From Dicaeum eximium (taxonomy: Eukaryota > Chordata > Aves > Passeriformes > Dicaeidae), in the NCBI GenBank assembly GCA_013396995.1, contig VWZP01008343.1:1494208-1558207 (forward strand): a stretch of DNA of 64,000 nucleotides, written 5' to 3'. Of this stretch, positions 39,232-51,689 are shown in pieces; positions within the stretch are counted from its first letter, which is position 1; every line of letters starts with the position of its first letter. The notes below the pieces were generated by a model. It worked only from the letters and a program-made list of their open reading frames with translations. It did no database searches and was not told the origin of the DNA. The position numbers were made by a program, and so were the translations under genes.

Positions 39232-39314
39232 TTATATATAGATACATATATATATACATATATACACACATATATACATATATATACACGCATATATATC
39301 TATATCAATATATC
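39232..39314. repeat. (TA)n/(CATA)n compound microsatellite
   Basis: Alternating purine-pyrimidine sequence of TA, CATA and CACA units. The tyrosine/isoleucine-rich stretch in the 110-codon frame at 39115-39447 comes from this repeat, so that frame is not accepted as a gene. Confidence 0.95.
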
Positions 39315-39319
39315 TACCT

Positions 39320-41225
39320 CCACCTGTTATCCAGCATTTGAGATGATTTTTCATAAGCCTGACGACATCCAAAACTTTTATGTGGTGATGGCTGATTCAC
39401 CAAACAGCCTCTGGAACCATAGATGGAGGCTACTCAAGCGAACCTGAAGTGCTGATAATTTATTTTTACATCCCACTGTCCCCCCTTGTGCCTTCTCCAC
39501 TGTTCTGATTCAGGTCTCCACCTGTTTTAGATGCACATTACTTCATTGAAGCATCATTATTCCAGATGAGAAAATTACTATATTTCAGGAAACTTTTATC
39601 TCACCTCAGAGGAAAGAAATAATTTATATGCACATTCTGGAACTGTAACACAAGGGAGAATCTAGCAGTGTTGGTGAGCAAAGACTGCCCTGCAAAAAGA
39701 GGTTTCAACTTCAGATGTCTGTTTGCATAACAAGAGGGCTTGAGTTCTTTTGGAAACCCCAGTAACTTTAGATAATGTGGTTAAGGAAATATGGTTTCAG
39801 CTTCTCAGGAATGTATCATTTTCTCTTTGGTTTTAAATGTACTTAGAATATGGTGAATGTCTATGCCTAGTTTTATTGCATATTGTCTCTGGAGTTACTG
39901 GCTTCATTGTATAATTTTAACTTTACTTTCTAGTTAGTATAAAAACATCAGAAAAGACATTTGATCATTTCTTTACATAAAGCTGTGTTCACTATCAGAG
40001 TAGCTAGAATTTACAGACAAATATGAAGTACAATTTCAATAAAGAATTTTTATTGCTTTTTCCTTTGCCAAATGGTTGTCACTGAAGAAAATACATGTAG
40101 CATATGAAATACACTCCTCAATGATATTAGACTTCAAACTACCTCATGATTTGGAGAACAAATCCCAGCACACAACTGCTTCATTGAAGAAAAACCAAAT
40201 CCTTCTTTGGATATTTTAGTAATCATATATTGAAAATATGCACTTTGCACCTTAGCAAATCAATCATTCTGGGGCTTATAGTGAAGATGAAAAGGAAGGA
40301 ACTTAAACATAATAAAATAGTGAATGTAAAGCACATAGCTTGCCTTGCATAAATATTATGGGAGAGAATACTGCTCTCTCCGTAATAATAGCACATCTTG
40401 AAAAATTACTTCTAAAATTATCTAGGTCTTTGTTACTGACCATTTCTTTCAAGCAGATGCATTTTAAGTAGTTTTACTTGTTTAGACTTGTCCAGAGCTT
40501 TTTACATTTTCTTAAATGCAGTCTTTAGTTCAAAATAGCAAGATCCTTCTGTACACTAGTGAAAGAGATGTGCCACTAACCTGGCACTCTGATGTGTAAA
40601 TGAGACTCAGTGAACAACAGTAAAGTTTGTGTGATATCTGTAGGATGTGTGTGGGCAGAAGACAGAAGACAGTTACATAAGGTCATTTGGAAGGCAAATA
40701 CTATTAAAATGTAGACATAAGCTGAAGTAGCTTTGTCACTACTTATGTCTCTGATAAATATGATAATAAAAAATAAATAACTTACAATTAAACAAGGTTA
40801 CATTCAGACATGTAGCTGCTACATCTCCCATGAGTGTTCTACACCTCATGCAGACTTCAAAAAACACATGAAGCTGGTTTCAATGTCTCCTTAGGCTCAT
40901 GGCCACACTTCTTCACTAGAGAAACTGGAATATTCTTTGATAATCTGGTCCACAAATTCTGCCTGTCATCTGTAAAGCTGTGGACTCACTCAAAAAGTTT
41001 CTTACACAGGCTTAAGTATTTTTTAATACCTTGAGACAGGCACACAGAAGGAATGTGACAACATTCTCGGGAGTTTAGACAACAACCTTTTGCTGGCAAA
41101 CTTAAGAAAATAATGGTATTTGGCAAATTTTAAAGCAACATTCATTTGAAATAAAACATTTCACAAGGCACTGACTTAGCAAACTCTCACCCATCCAACT
41201 TTAAGTTACCCAGATTTTGAGTAGC
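39320..41225. other. AT-rich noncoding stretch
   Basis: No gene or repeat family was recognised. Confidence 0.5.
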
Positions 41226-41232
41226 AGAAATT

Positions 41233-41301
41233 AGGAGAAGAAAGAATGAGAGAGAGAGAGAGAGAGAGAGAAGGAGAAAAGAGAGAGGGAGAAGAGAAAG
41301 A
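41233..41301. repeat. (GA)n microsatellite in a purine tract
   Basis: About twelve GA dinucleotides lie at 41246-41271 and are flanked by mixed AG-rich sequence, giving a nearly all-purine tract of roughly 65 bp. Confidence 0.96.
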
Positions 41302-41389
41302 TTCATAATCACTGCTTGAATCCCAGCACTATCGTAGATACTATAAAATAAAAATTATGTACTGTGCCCAAGTATGCCTTTGTGCAACT

Positions 41390-41575
41390 GCTTTTATCTG
41401 TCTTGGTCTCCGGGGGCCCTGCAGGTGGACCAGTGTCTGTTCTGGAGTGCCAGTGGCTGATAGCCATTCTGGGCTGGGCTAGAGCACCCAAGGGCAGGCT
41501 GTGGAGTAGTGCACCATGCCACTCTTTGCAGAGCTTGTCCTGGCCCACCCCTCCAGACACACACACACACTTCAG
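41390..41575. other. GC-richer patch ending in (CA)n
   Basis: This segment is distinctly GC-richer than its flanks (GGGGGCCCTGCAGG near 41414) and ends with (AC)n at about 41557-41570. Overlapping frames of 81-121 codons on both strands reflect base composition. No domain was recognised. It may be a fragment of an unidentified repeat. Confidence 0.4.
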
Positions 41576-41579
41576 TTGT

Positions 41580-44425
41580 TTTAAGCCAGTAATAATTTTT
41601 TCCATCTTTCACACCAACTTGCGTAACATCTCTGTGCATGATCCCTCTTCCTTTATTATATTTTTCATGGTCATGTCCTTTTTCTTCTCTATATTTTGTC
41701 TTTTGTATCTGAATCTGCAGCTAATGTGAAATTGTGCTTTGTGAAAACTATTTCCTAAAGCTATCACTGTAGACTTTAAACCCTTTGACTTTTTGAAATT
41801 AATATTTTTATATCAAATATCTATTATATGTCTAATGATTTATCAATATGATAAGGTATCAGAATAGGACTTTGCAGAATTATTTACTGTCTGAATTAGA
41901 GTATTCTTCTGGAAAAAAGAATAAAAAAGGGTTTTGGTCAGTTGTCTCTGCAGTTTTCTTCTTAAATCAGAGCACTACGGATCTCTTAATATGTGGTACC
42001 CCTTTGATTTTTCCCATCTGTAGACCAGCTCACCACCATATCCCCTTTTTTGATTAAGGAATGAACAGAAACTTCTGAGACAGCCACACCAGTACCAACC
42101 CACGTGAAATCCCACTCCTCTCCTGTTTCCCTCTGCTTGTCAGTGTCAAATATCATCAGGCTAAGATCTATGGGTTGGCTAGTTCTTAATCCATTTAAGA
42201 TGCCACACATGCATAAGATCAGAGTGATCATATTTGCTTGTCAATGAGTAATATTCCTTGCAGAAGCCAAAATGAATGACATTTAGCATACCACATGTGA
42301 AATTCTTTGAAGAAAGACAAAAAATCAGTTACCAATATTCAGTAGCATAAACCATATGGCTTTAATTCTTTATTAGTTAAATATTAGCCAAAACTGATAT
42401 CTTATTGGCTGACACAAGTTATCCTGTTTCTTTTTTAAAGTGTTAATCCAACATTAGCTTTCTTCTCATTCTGTGGTTTCCTCACTGCTGTAACACTAAC
42501 TAAAAACAGTGTTAGTGAGTCAGTGTGCTACTCAGACACCATTTTCAGAATCCTTTCAGATAAGTTGCAAAAACTGCTGGTTTTGGCACTGTTAGAGCTT
42601 TTCTTGACTTACTGAATATCTTGACATCAAAAGCTTCTTTATCAATGACATATAAAACAAAATTTACAAATAAAATTTGCATTTTTAGATATCAAATGAG
42701 CATTAGAAATCGTAGCAACAGTAGTGAAGTTCATCAAATCATTGTCTTCCACACTTTCTAGATATTTGAAAACTGAGCTTTTATTCTCCTGCTCTTATTT
42801 TAACTCAGCTCTTGACTTCATATTGCTATAAACTCACTTCATATCTACTATAATAATATAAAAGTTCAAGTGCAACAGCTTTTATGCTAAGACAAAGCAA
42901 TTTAATTAAAAGAAATATGTTGTGCAAAGTTTTTAAACCCATCTTGACATATTTAGATACAGAAAAAATTTATATCTTCAAAATAATCAATTCCTAAAGA
43001 AAACTGCAAGAACTTGCTAGAGTTATACAAATCTTAGTACTGTTTTGAGTATATTCTCAATATATTCCAAACATATAAAGATTATTTTCAAGCCTAAAAA
43101 CAGAATTTGAGCTGATTATTATTTAAATAAAAATATTTCAAGCTATTCCTTAAGACTATGTTCAGTTCTACAATCTTTAATAAGAATGGGTTTGCACAAT
43201 ATATACCCTTCAAGAAAACTTTTTGTTTTGTAATATTTCTTCTTCTTTTAAATTATTACTAATTGTTCATCTTGGGAAAATCACAGGTTTATTATAATAG
43301 GAAAATCCTGCCTTCTTTTGCTGTTAATTTCTTGGTAGGAATTTATATCCTTATTTTCCAAATGAGAGTCATGATCTACAGTCTGATGTCCTACACATCT
43401 AAAGGGACTTGGCAAAGTTTTAACATTCAAGAAATGATTGAAGCTGTGTCACCTACTTCACATTAGGTAAAGATCAATGATGCTGTATAATGCCAGCCAA
43501 GTGTTTTTACTGAGTGACAGGTGACAACAGCAGAATAACAAAAAATATCCTGGCAAATACACAGTAATGAAATACATGGCAAAACTCTAAATTGCTACCT
43601 TGTAGGCAATGTGATTAGTTAGGTATGTATTGTGAATATTTTGTGAAAACGAAAATTGAAAGATTAAACTGTGGCTCACTTGAATTTTATGAGTAAGAAG
43701 CAATTAAGCTGATTATCAATAAATATCCTAGCCCTGTTTGGCATATGATATGTTACATAATGTGAATGAGTTTGGTCCAACATGTCATATGTTACAGATT
43801 GCATGTATGACACTTATTTTCCTCTCTACATAAACCCTTTGCCATAATGAAATAGAAAGCATTGCTTACTGAGAATTATTATAATTTCCTTTTCAAGTAA
43901 ATAAAGAGTAAAAAAAGGGCAGAGTGGAGAAAGAAGAAATTAAAAAGAAAAAAAATATTTCTTCCCTCCAAACCTGGTGCAGCATGCCTGGTAGCAAAGC
44001 TAAGGGTTAAAAGTGTGGCAAGTGGGATTTGATTTAAAATATAAGATGACAGCTAATACAGTGTAAATATCACTGAGACTGTTAAGATACCCTAGTATTT
44101 CACAAAATAGCACCTAGAGAACTAATACTAAAAGGAACTCTGCTAAAGTTAATTAAAACAGGGAAAGGTAGCCATCTACTCTATTTTAACACATAATTTG
44201 ATGAAAAGCTCCCAAACTATAAATCAGAGGGTAAATCTAGTTTCATTGAAAAATCTGTATTGAATTTGACTAATTCCTTAATTTTAAAAAAAGGGGAAAA
44301 TTGACAATTTTACTTGTGAAGCAAGTGCTTAAAATATTTGGTTTCTAGGAAATAGGAAACACAGAGTAGGCTGTCCATATCTTAATTGAAGATATCAAAT
44401 ATTTTCTTTTCCCAAAAACTACGGA
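41580..44425. other. AT-rich noncoding stretch
   Basis: No gene or named repeat was recognised. An imperfect inverted repeat around 42490-42520 (CACTAAC / GTTAGTG) is short. Confidence 0.5.
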
Positions 44426-44431
44426 CAAAAA

Positions 44432-44541
44432 AGCAGGGACACCTTCAACTAGATGAGGTTGCTCAGGGCCCCCCCCATCCAACCTGGTCTTGAACATTTT
44501 CAGAGATGGGGCATCCACAGCTTCTCTGGACAGTCTGTTGG
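44432..44541 (-). mobile_element. CR1 LINE 3'-region fragment
   Basis: On the + strand the words AGCAGGGACACCTTCAACTAG, GAGGTTGCTCAGGGCCCC, CCATCCAACCTGG and GATGGGGCATCCACAGCTTC are the reverse complement of the CR1 3' region. Only about 110 bp remains. The terminal octamers on the left are not recognisable and the right end is truncated. A C8 run near 44470 replaces the usual short C run. Confidence 0.9.
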
Positions 44542-44707
44542 ATGATGAAGTTGAGGAACACACTCTATTTTGGTGCCTACAATGCCTAAAAGTGGTTTTG
44601 TGGGCAAGATGTGGTTGCTTGAAGATAGCGTTCAAGCGTAACTTGAAATGCTAACCGAGACATGGGAATACCTAGATGTGATAGCAGGAATTTTAGGAAG
44701 CATGCCC

Positions 44708-44880
44708 TTCTGGAGGTGTTCAAGAGGCATGTGGATTTGATGCCAGGTGATATGGAATAGTGGTGTAGGTGTTGTAGTGGATAGTTGGACTGGATAATCT
44801 TCAAGGTCTCTTCCAGCCTTGATGATTCTATGATTCTATGGTTCCATGATTGTGGGATCTGTGGTTCTGGGATCTTCCCA
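44708..44880 (+). mobile_element. CR1 LINE 3'-end fragment with extended octamer tail
   Basis: TTCTGGAGGTGTTCAAGAGG, then TGGACTGGATAATCTTCAAGG, TCTTCCAGCCTTGATG and two perfect ATTCTATG copies at 44825-44840 identify the 3' end of a CR1 in sense orientation. Decayed octamers continue to about 44875. It lies ~165 bp from a CR1 fragment of opposite orientation, with their 3' ends facing outward. The subfamily appears different from that of the left fragment. No coding content. Confidence 0.88.
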
Positions 44881-44889
44881 CCTGAATAG

Positions 44890-47330
44890 TGAACCAAGAA
44901 AAGGGATAAAAATTAAGGAGTGTAGTATGACAATTTTAATGGCATCATTATTAGTATTAAATCTTTTCTGCATAAAAATCTTCTTTCTGTAATAATTACT
45001 TTTGATTAAAAATAATTCTTGATCAAGACAAGTCCACATGGAATGGGCCTGACCAACTGTAGTCCCGAGCCCTTGCCAACTCAGTAAAGAGCTTATAGAC
45101 TTGTAAAACTGGAAATATGACATTACATGGCTACAGAATTATAGGTCAGGATTCTACCCATGACCTGTCTCTTTCTCACCCATTGAGCACAGACTGAAAT
45201 TTGAGCCTAATTCACCAACACTTGTGGACTGCTCTGATAATGCAGAATAATGAAGAACTCATTATTCATCTTTCCATGAAGGACCTGTAACTGCATTGCA
45301 AGTTGAAGAGGTTGAAGCAAGCAGTGTGCTGGTACTTCAGACTTGCATGTACCAGACACAAAATAAATTACCCATATAAAACCTATAAATATTGTCAAAT
45401 AACCCTAGTGCAAACATGTTTCAGGTGCTGACTCAGCACCAGATTTGTCATTGAAAAGTCAGTCTTCTTTGAGAACAGATATCTAAAAGAATATGTTATT
45501 TTATTTCAGTTTGGCAAAGTGCTGAAGTGACAGGTGATTTAGTCTGCATTTTCCCAGATACGGCTGTTGAATAATTTTTGGAAAGTTGTTTTCCTTGGTA
45601 GTCCCAGCACGCTTTCCTGAGGCAGACAAGCACAATCACATTTTCACAACTTTATATGACTGAAGCCACCAGATATATTGCAATGAGACTCCCACCATAA
45701 AATACAGGGGAAAATTTCTTTGTGTTCTGTTTTTTGTATCAAGAAATAAGAATACTTATAAACATCTTGAAATAACAAATTAAGAAATGTAGATTGCCTT
45801 ATAAAATATTCATGCAATCCTTTCATGGGAAGACAAGTCAGTGATTTGCAGAAATTAAAAGGAATTCATATTCCTGAATAATAATAAAAAAAGGAAAAAC
45901 CTATACATTTACTCTATAAATGCTTCAATGTACGAAACTACATCACTCTCCCTTCAAAAAATTGCTCTGAGCAATGTGGTAATAAACCAATCTGGAGGCC
46001 AAAAGTAGTAGTCCTTTATTCATGATGTCATAGGAAACTAGGAGAACTTAGGCTGAGCTTGTACCTCTGTGTCTTTTATGTTGTAAATACAGTAGCTTAT
46101 TACACTAATATATGAAGCTGGAAAAGGAAAATCTGCTGGAATTATAAAGAAGAAAAGGGAAAACTTTTGAAATTAAATGATGCATAGTTTCTAAACAACA
46201 CTTAATTACTCATATTAAGACTAGAAAAAAGAAAAAACAGTATCTGACACTGTTTTAGGAATGACAATATCTAATAATTTTATTTATAATGGTGATAAAA
46301 GTGTGAAGATATTTTAACACTTTTTTGTTACTTTATTCTTATGTTAATAAGAAGTGGTCTTGGTCTAACAAAACTTCCTTTTTTTTTTTTTCCCCAGAAT
46401 CAGGATTTGATAGTGTCTTCTAGATGCAGAATCGAGCTGAGTGTGAAGGAAGCCACCTAATTGTTGAGAAGGAAAGGACAGAGAGTCCACTCTCACACTC
46501 TCTCTGTAAATAACCTGCAAAGTCTTTGCATTTTAGTTCTATTTGTTTGAACATTAAAGAAAATATGGTCATGTTAAAATTTTGCTAAGTATCATATCCT
46601 GAGTCAGATAAATAGCTTCAATTTAGGACAAAGAGAGGAGTTACAGCAGTTCTTTGGAAGATCCATAAGAGGATCATCCTGGCTAGATAAATATGTTATT
46701 TGTGGCTTTTTGACAAAGCTAAAATATTTTTAAGTATCAAAGCCTTTTAGAATTTTTTTTTTTATATTGGTTTGGTCCTTTGGATTGACATAGGTGGATG
46801 GAAGAGTTCATGGAAAAGCCCAAGAAGCCATTGAATATAATATGAACGGCTTTATAGGCAGTTCTTAAATGAATATTTGAGTCCAAGTTTTTATGTCTGT
46901 GTTTGTGCATATCCATACATTTACTGATCTTCACTGTTGTATGAATTTTGTCCAATTCCTTAATAGCATTTCTATTAAGGCCTTTTCAATTAAAAAATAT
47001 GCAATGAATTTTCCAATTTGTGTAATAGTAGCTTTAAATATTCTTGTATTAACTGATCCTCCAATCAACCTACTTCAATGTGCTGACTTTTGCCCTTTAA
47101 ATTTTTTAAAATATTGAAAGTTGTGGTTATTGCCTAAATATTGAATACCTATTCTGACTTTAGCAAAGAAAATGTCACAAGATTAGATGTATTACATCAT
47201 CCAAAACCACTTGATTTATACTTTTGTTCATTTATTTATGTCTTGCATGAGTTACAAATGATACTTCAGCATCCTTTTGAGGAAAGACCATTGTTTCTTT
47301 ATAGTTTCTTTACTGGGCATTTAGCTTGTT
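44890..47330. other. AT-rich noncoding stretch
   Basis: No gene was identified. A strong polypyrimidine tract followed by CCCCAG occurs at about 46378-46398 and could act as a splice acceptor. Without a matching coding frame this is only a candidate. Confidence 0.5.
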
Positions 47331-47337
47331 ATTGTTT

Positions 47338-47355
47338 TATATATATATATAATTT

Positions 47356-47388
<33 letters not shown>

Positions 47389-47423
47389 CATGTTATATAT
47401 ACTGTTATATTGTTATATATATT
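47338..47423. repeat. (TA)n microsatellite
   Basis: TA repeats with AATTTA, AAATA, ACATG and TGTTA interruptions. The 134-codon frame at 47141-47545, the longest in the window, owes its middle to this repeat and is not accepted as a gene. Confidence 0.95.
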
Positions 47424-47429
47424 TTCCTC

Positions 47430-50400
47430 TAATGAAAGGAAAGGAAAAGAAAAAAAATCTAAGAAGGAAGCACAAAAAATGCCCTACTATAGTCTTGTTA
47501 ACCAAACCAGGGACAAAAGCTACTTGTTATCATGATAAACTGTAACTCTCTCATTTTATCTGGTGATATACATTCAGGTAAAACAATGTGTAAAATCTAA
47601 ACATGTTTTAAAGCCTTTTCTTTTTAATAGACTACTATTTAAGACAGAACCGTCTAGTGTTTCTATGGATATCAGAAATTTTTCCCTGCCTTAGAACTGT
47701 GAAATTTTGCAGGAAAGACTTGAAGGACATCCTTATAGAATTTTGTTAATGTCTTCAAAACTATATTAGATCAATGACCCATCTGGTGTCCAATGCACAG
47801 AAACCATTAGTGGAGAATCCCAGGCAATCCACTGCATAAACACAATAAACATTTTATTCAAGCTTATAGTGGTTTGTGCTTCAGAGATTTCCTGGGCAAG
47901 AGGAGGTGTCCTTGGATATATCTTTCAGCAGACTTCATGAATGAAGATATTTAAATTAAAACCACTACCCATTTAACCAGTTATTAAACAAAAGGTGAAA
48001 GAAAATAATGCAGTGTATTTGTATGGTATGGATAGAGTTTTTCTCTCTGTATACCTACTTAAAGACAGATAATTTTTTGTGTTTGGGAGCGCCACAGAAG
48101 GGGAGAGGTTAAAAAGATAAATTCAAAGGCCATATTATCAAATCTTTTTTAAGAAATGCTATACAATAGACAAAGTCCAGTCAGGTTTAGTGTCCAGCAT
48201 ATTCACAAAAAAAATTTAAGATTAAAGAATAATGTTTCAAGGAAGTATATCTGTAAGCAATTATAGGTAAGTCAATATGGCAAAATCAAAGGGATAGTTC
48301 ACAGTTCTTCTCCATACATCTCAGAGGAACAGTCCCAAACAAATAATTTCACAAAAACTGTGGATTCTGTATTCATCTTATGCTTCACTGTTAGAAAAAC
48401 TGTTGAGATGAAAGGCTATTATCTTGTACAATATGCATGATTTACCTATATGCTATGTTTCTGTGGGTTTTGTTGGGCTTTTTATTCATTTTTTAAACAA
48501 TTACTTTAATAGAAATATTTACAATTCAAATTTCTCTTTTCATCATTTTTTAACTTTAGGGTGAATTTTATCAACGTGCAAATCAATAATTCAGAACTTG
48601 CTGGAGAATGAAATATGAATTTGATAAACAAGAAAAAATGAGGTATCTTCAATATGCAGGCAGCTTTTTCTCAGCTTCCAGCTCCCATGAATATCACAAT
48701 AATTTGAAATAGCACTTTAAAAGATTCATTACATTCACTACAGTTTTTACACCATATGTTTTTTTCCATGCATCTAAACTTGCTTTTGAGATCCACTTCT
48801 TCTTTAGGGCAGTGTGTTCTTATTAACTAAGGCTCTTAAAAATAGAATCAACCATCTAATTGCCAGATATTTCAAAGTAGACAGATGATTGCAAAAGCAG
48901 ATGAGTGGTCACGAACTTTCCAAAAAGGTCTGTCCACTTAGCCATCAATGGAATGGACGAAAGGTACTCAGAAATCAGCCTGTAGCTGGACTAATCACAT
49001 CTGGCTCTGACCTCCTAAAGGGAAGATGTCTGCAGTCTCTGATGAAACACAAGTGTTTAGCATCTGTGGGACGATTTACGGTTTTGAAAGGGTTCAAATT
49101 GTGAAATGAGTCACTCTAAAATATCTCTCTGCTTTACTCTTCTCTTTACTCTTGACTGTCTACCCATGATGAACATCAGTTGCCTAAACATTGGAGTCAG
49201 ATAACGTGTCAGATCTGCTGGACTAGACAAAAGGAAGGAACAGAGCAGAGGAACAGAAGCAGAGCTTTGAGAGGCACCTTTCTGCAGAGGCAGGTGGAAG
49301 CCAGCTGATACAATCAACTCAAATTACTTTGGGCTCCCGAGGTAACGGAATATTCACTTTTGCAGGGGGATTGAACTCCAGATTACAGGCAGCTTTCAGT
49401 GTTTCTGAGCTCCTACTGTAGTCAAAGGATCCACAAACAATACATAAAACTTTATTCAGTTACTTTTACATGGGTATCTATTGCCATTTGAAATGCCTAG
49501 TGATATTCCTCCTGTTCTCTACGTGCATGAATGTTTCACTTGTCATCACATTCTTCTTTGGGCAGTTTGAATATCCTAGCACTGTTGAAGTCCTAATTCA
49601 GTCAGTTGAGTAGTGTCATAGCACACACTGCTCTAAGATACCTTCAAATATGAACTTAGACTTAAGAACTCTGTTTAAATACTCCCATAGCTTCAGTTGT
49701 AGCAACTTAAAGTTCAGTATTTATGTACATTGGAAAAAAACTTAGCAGAATGATGAGGATAAACTCTGTTAATAATTATCTTAATAATACTCAGCTGCAT
49801 TTTGGCAGTATATAAAGAATATTATTTTAATTTTCTCAGGCGAATCAGCAAAATTTTTCTTAAATACCTTCACGACTAATCCTTAAAAATGCTTCTTTTT
49901 TCCAAATATTCTGCTATTTCTGAACATTGACATTTCTTTAGGAAAATCTACATGCCATTTTGCAGGCAGACAGAGACTTTTCTCTCTGAGCCTCAGGAGA
50001 TTCTTTCCTGGTCCCAGACTGGGTAACTGAAGTTTGTGCATCTACGGAATGGTGTAGAAAGCCCCTATGTTGGCAGCAGGAGGTGAGTAAAGTTTGTTTC
50101 AGAGGTAGCAGGGAACTTAATTATTATGATGTCTTGGTCTATTAATAATGTCTACTTGACACTGTTATTTCTATAGGTTAGTTTGAACCAAACTTCCACC
50201 CTTGCATAACTGCTTGCCTTTCTCCACAAGTGCAATAAAATTTTGAAACATCTATTCTCAACCATGAATAGTGAATTAGATCTTGATTTTTTCTTTTATT
50301 TTTCTTTTCGGTCCGCAAACCATTTTTTCAACAGACCACTGCGTTGCAGTGATTAGAAGCTTTAAATATTTGCAGTTATTAAAAAAAAAAGATTGCACAA

Positions 50401-51650
50401 ATTTATTTATGCTTTATTAACATTTTAAGAAACACTATGCACTGGTTATGTTACCATGGAAAATAAAATATTTGAAAAATGACACAACTGTTTTGTCAAA
50501 AGTAAAAAGCAGAAAAAACTACATTCACAATTCCTTTCTCTTGAGCAGTGATTTCACAAAGAAATGTGGAAAAAATGCAGACAGATACCTTTGTCTTTAT
50601 TATATCCATGGAATACATTGTGGTAGCAAGAAGTTTTTGCCATATTAATATCATGTAACTGAACAGTAGCTCTCAGGACTTTTCCCTGTGATGCTAGCTG
50701 AATGGCTGAGAGGAAAAAACTTGCTCAGGTGAAAAAAGGGTAGAAAAAATTAAGACTTATCCTTTGTCTTCTCAACTTTTCACAAGGTTCTTAATGAAGA
50801 CAAAATGTGTGAAACAGAGACAATGAGCATCTGAAGGAGGAACAATACTTAAAGAAATAATTACAAAGGATTTTTGAGTCCTATTTCATTTCAATATAAC
50901 TTTGTTCTCTATGTATTTCATCTTTTAATCTGTATCAAAGATAAGAACAGAATTCAGGGACTCCAGAGGGGAAAAAACAAAGCACAATATAAATATTTCT
51001 CAAAAGCTGTCTTTAAAAGTAACATCTGTAATCCAAAGTTTTGATTAGTGCTCATGTACTATATTATGCAGCATATACCAAGCATGCACATTTCTAGAAA
51101 GGATATTATCAGCTTAAATATATCCCTTTATGTCCCACATAGATTTTAAAGGAATGCCTATCAGATGGGGCACTTTCCTGGAACCAGTTGCATCCCACAA
51201 TATTCTCATTAGATTTTTTTATAAGGTGATACTCCACAGATGTGAAAGGTTATGTCTATGAAATTATATCACATAAAGTGAAAAGAGAAAGGGCAGGATA
51301 GCACTTTTATCCAAATAGCTACACTGCAATAGCAAACCAGTGAGCAGTACTGGGGCATGTACACTGGAAAACATAACTTCCACCATTGTGAAATCTTACT
51401 TATACCGAAAAACTAAAAAAGCATAATTCATACACGGACACATAAAATATATTTGCCTATTTAGCACCTGCCAAAGGCTAAGTTCATAGGCTTAGTGCCC
51501 AAATTATGCATTTTATATTTGCCCTCCAAACAAATCCTCTCTCCATAGATGGTGGTGTATATGTATATCAAAGGGGGGAAATGGACACATTTGGTGTTAC
51601 GAATCAGAAGTTAAAAAGTGGTAAGACTGCACTGTCTAATTTAAATACAG
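47430..51650. other. AT-rich noncoding stretch
   Basis: No gene or named repeat was identified. A possible exon-like segment at about 49966-50083 has a TTTTGCAG acceptor on the left and a GAGGTGAGTAAAG donor on the right, but all three frames of it are closed. It would have to be noncoding if real. Confidence 0.45.
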
Positions 51651-51657
51651 GTAGAAC

Positions 51658-51682
51658 TTTTTTTCTTTTTTTTTTTTTTTTT
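51658..51682. repeat. Poly-T tract
   Basis: A T-run of about 25 bases with a single C at 51665. Confidence 0.96.
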
Positions 51683-51689
51683 AATTCTG

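Noticed and set aside
47141..47545. 134-codon frame, longest in the window
   Set aside because: Its centre is a (TA)n repeat translated as I/Y, and the flanks show no domain or splice context.
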